Made by a program: the position numbers and the translations under genes
Source: Planctomycetia bacterium
Lineage (GTDB): Bacteria > Planctomycetota > UBA1135 > GCA-002686595
DNA: 34,970 nt
Assembly: GCA_005789645.1 (NCBI GenBank)
Contig: SXXH01000320.1
Span: 1-34,970 of the forward strand
Reading direction: 5' to 3'
The notes under the pieces: generated by a model
Told to the model about the DNA's origin: nothing
Seen by the model: only the letters and a program-made list of their open reading frames with translations
Database searches by the model: none
Part shown: piece by piece, positions 34,332 through 34,970 of the stretch
Numbering within the stretch: position 1 is the first letter of the stretch
Layout: every line of letters starts with the position of its first letter

Positions 34332-34970
34332 TCAGGGCGCGGGCCCGACCTTGGTCGAGACGATGAACGAGCCCTGCTCGCGCCGCACCAACCGGTCCTT
34401 CTCGCCGAGCGGAATGGCTGTCGAACAGCGCAGTTCGCCCTTGAGCTGGAGGCTGGTGCAACTGCCGAGCTGCCTGTCGTAGACGAGCTCGCCGACGAGC
34501 GTGGTCGCAAGCGTCTCTTCGAGCGGCTCCAGCGAGCCGAAGGCGAGCCGCGAGCCAGGCTCCTCGATCGTGGTGCTCGCCGAGTCGGACTCCGCGCGCC
34601 AGACGCCTTCGCCCACGAGGCGCAGCGCGATGCGCGCCACCTTGTCGTCGGCGGACGACACGCTGGCCGTCCCGCTCCATTTGGCGGCGCGCCATGGGAT
34701 CTCCGACTTGGGCGGCGGCATGGGCTCGCTGCCCTTGGGGAGCGGCATCAGGAGTTCCTGCACATCGAGCCGCAGCGCGCGCACGATCGCCGCGGGCTCG
34801 AGTTCCCAGCGTTCACCCAGCCCGACCGACCCGGGCGGCAGCAGGTCGCCGAGCGGCGGCTCGGCGTCGACGCTCGCGAGGCAGCCCGCATCATGCTCCA
34901 CATCCCCTTCGAAGGCCCGCTCGAAGGCGCCATCGTCGAGGCGCTTGACGCGCGCCGATGATCCCGCAAG
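34332..34970 (-). CDS. Protein of unknown function, partial (5' end outside window), similar in layout to the 33278 gene product
   Basis: Frame is open to the window edge: LAGSSARVKRLDDGAFERAFEGDVEHDAGCLASVDAEPPLGDLLPPGSVGLGERWELEPAAIVRAL...GELVYDRQLGSCTSLQLKGEL... Confidence 0.75.
   Translation of the reverse strand, partial: LAGSSARVKRLDDGAFERAFEGDVEHDAGCLASVDAEPPLGDLLPPGSVGLGERWELEPAAIVRALRLDVQELLMPLPKGSEPMPPPKSEIPWRAAKWSGTASVSSADDKVARIALRLVGEGVWRAESDSASTTIEEPGSRLAFGSLEPLEETLATTLVGELVYDRQLGSCTSLQLKGELRCSTAIPLGEKDRLVRREQGSFIVSTKVGPAP

Overview
High-GC bacterial chromosomal window. Planctomycetota is my guess, from secreted-protein architecture only. It has about 26 credible protein genes, one tRNA-Lys(CTT), and no sign of phage, transposon, CRISPR or rRNA. 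Left part (1-16.5 kb): 3' end of a purE-like gene, a membrane/SRPBCC protein, a TlpA-like thioredoxin, and large secreted proteins (ELWxxDGT-repeat protein, metallophosphoesterase-LamG, C-type lectin/FG-GAP/TIG mosaic, and three secreted or membrane-anchored proteins of unknown function). Middle and right (16.7-33.2 kb): a YbgC-metF pair, then a tightly packed minus-strand run of ten ORFs (27602 to 18681): enoyl-CoA hydratase, acyl-CoA dehydrogenase, 2Fe-2S ferredoxin, kynureninase-like PLP enzyme, degenerate protein kinase, quinone oxidoreductase, benzoate-CoA-ligase-type enzyme, ChaN-like protein, a 55-aa small ORF and a creatininase-family protein. It is followed by tRNA-Lys, a TonB receptor, RidA, an SDR and an OYE-type flavin oxidoreductase. 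The best candidate system is a variant kynurenine/anthranilate degradation locus working through CoA thioesters (2-aminobenzoyl-CoA type). It carries an unusual pseudokinase-like gene, a possible heme or iron module and an uncharacterised small ORF. All functional calls come from reading motifs in the translations; no database search was run. Many long ORFs in the track are antisense or off-frame artefacts of high GC.
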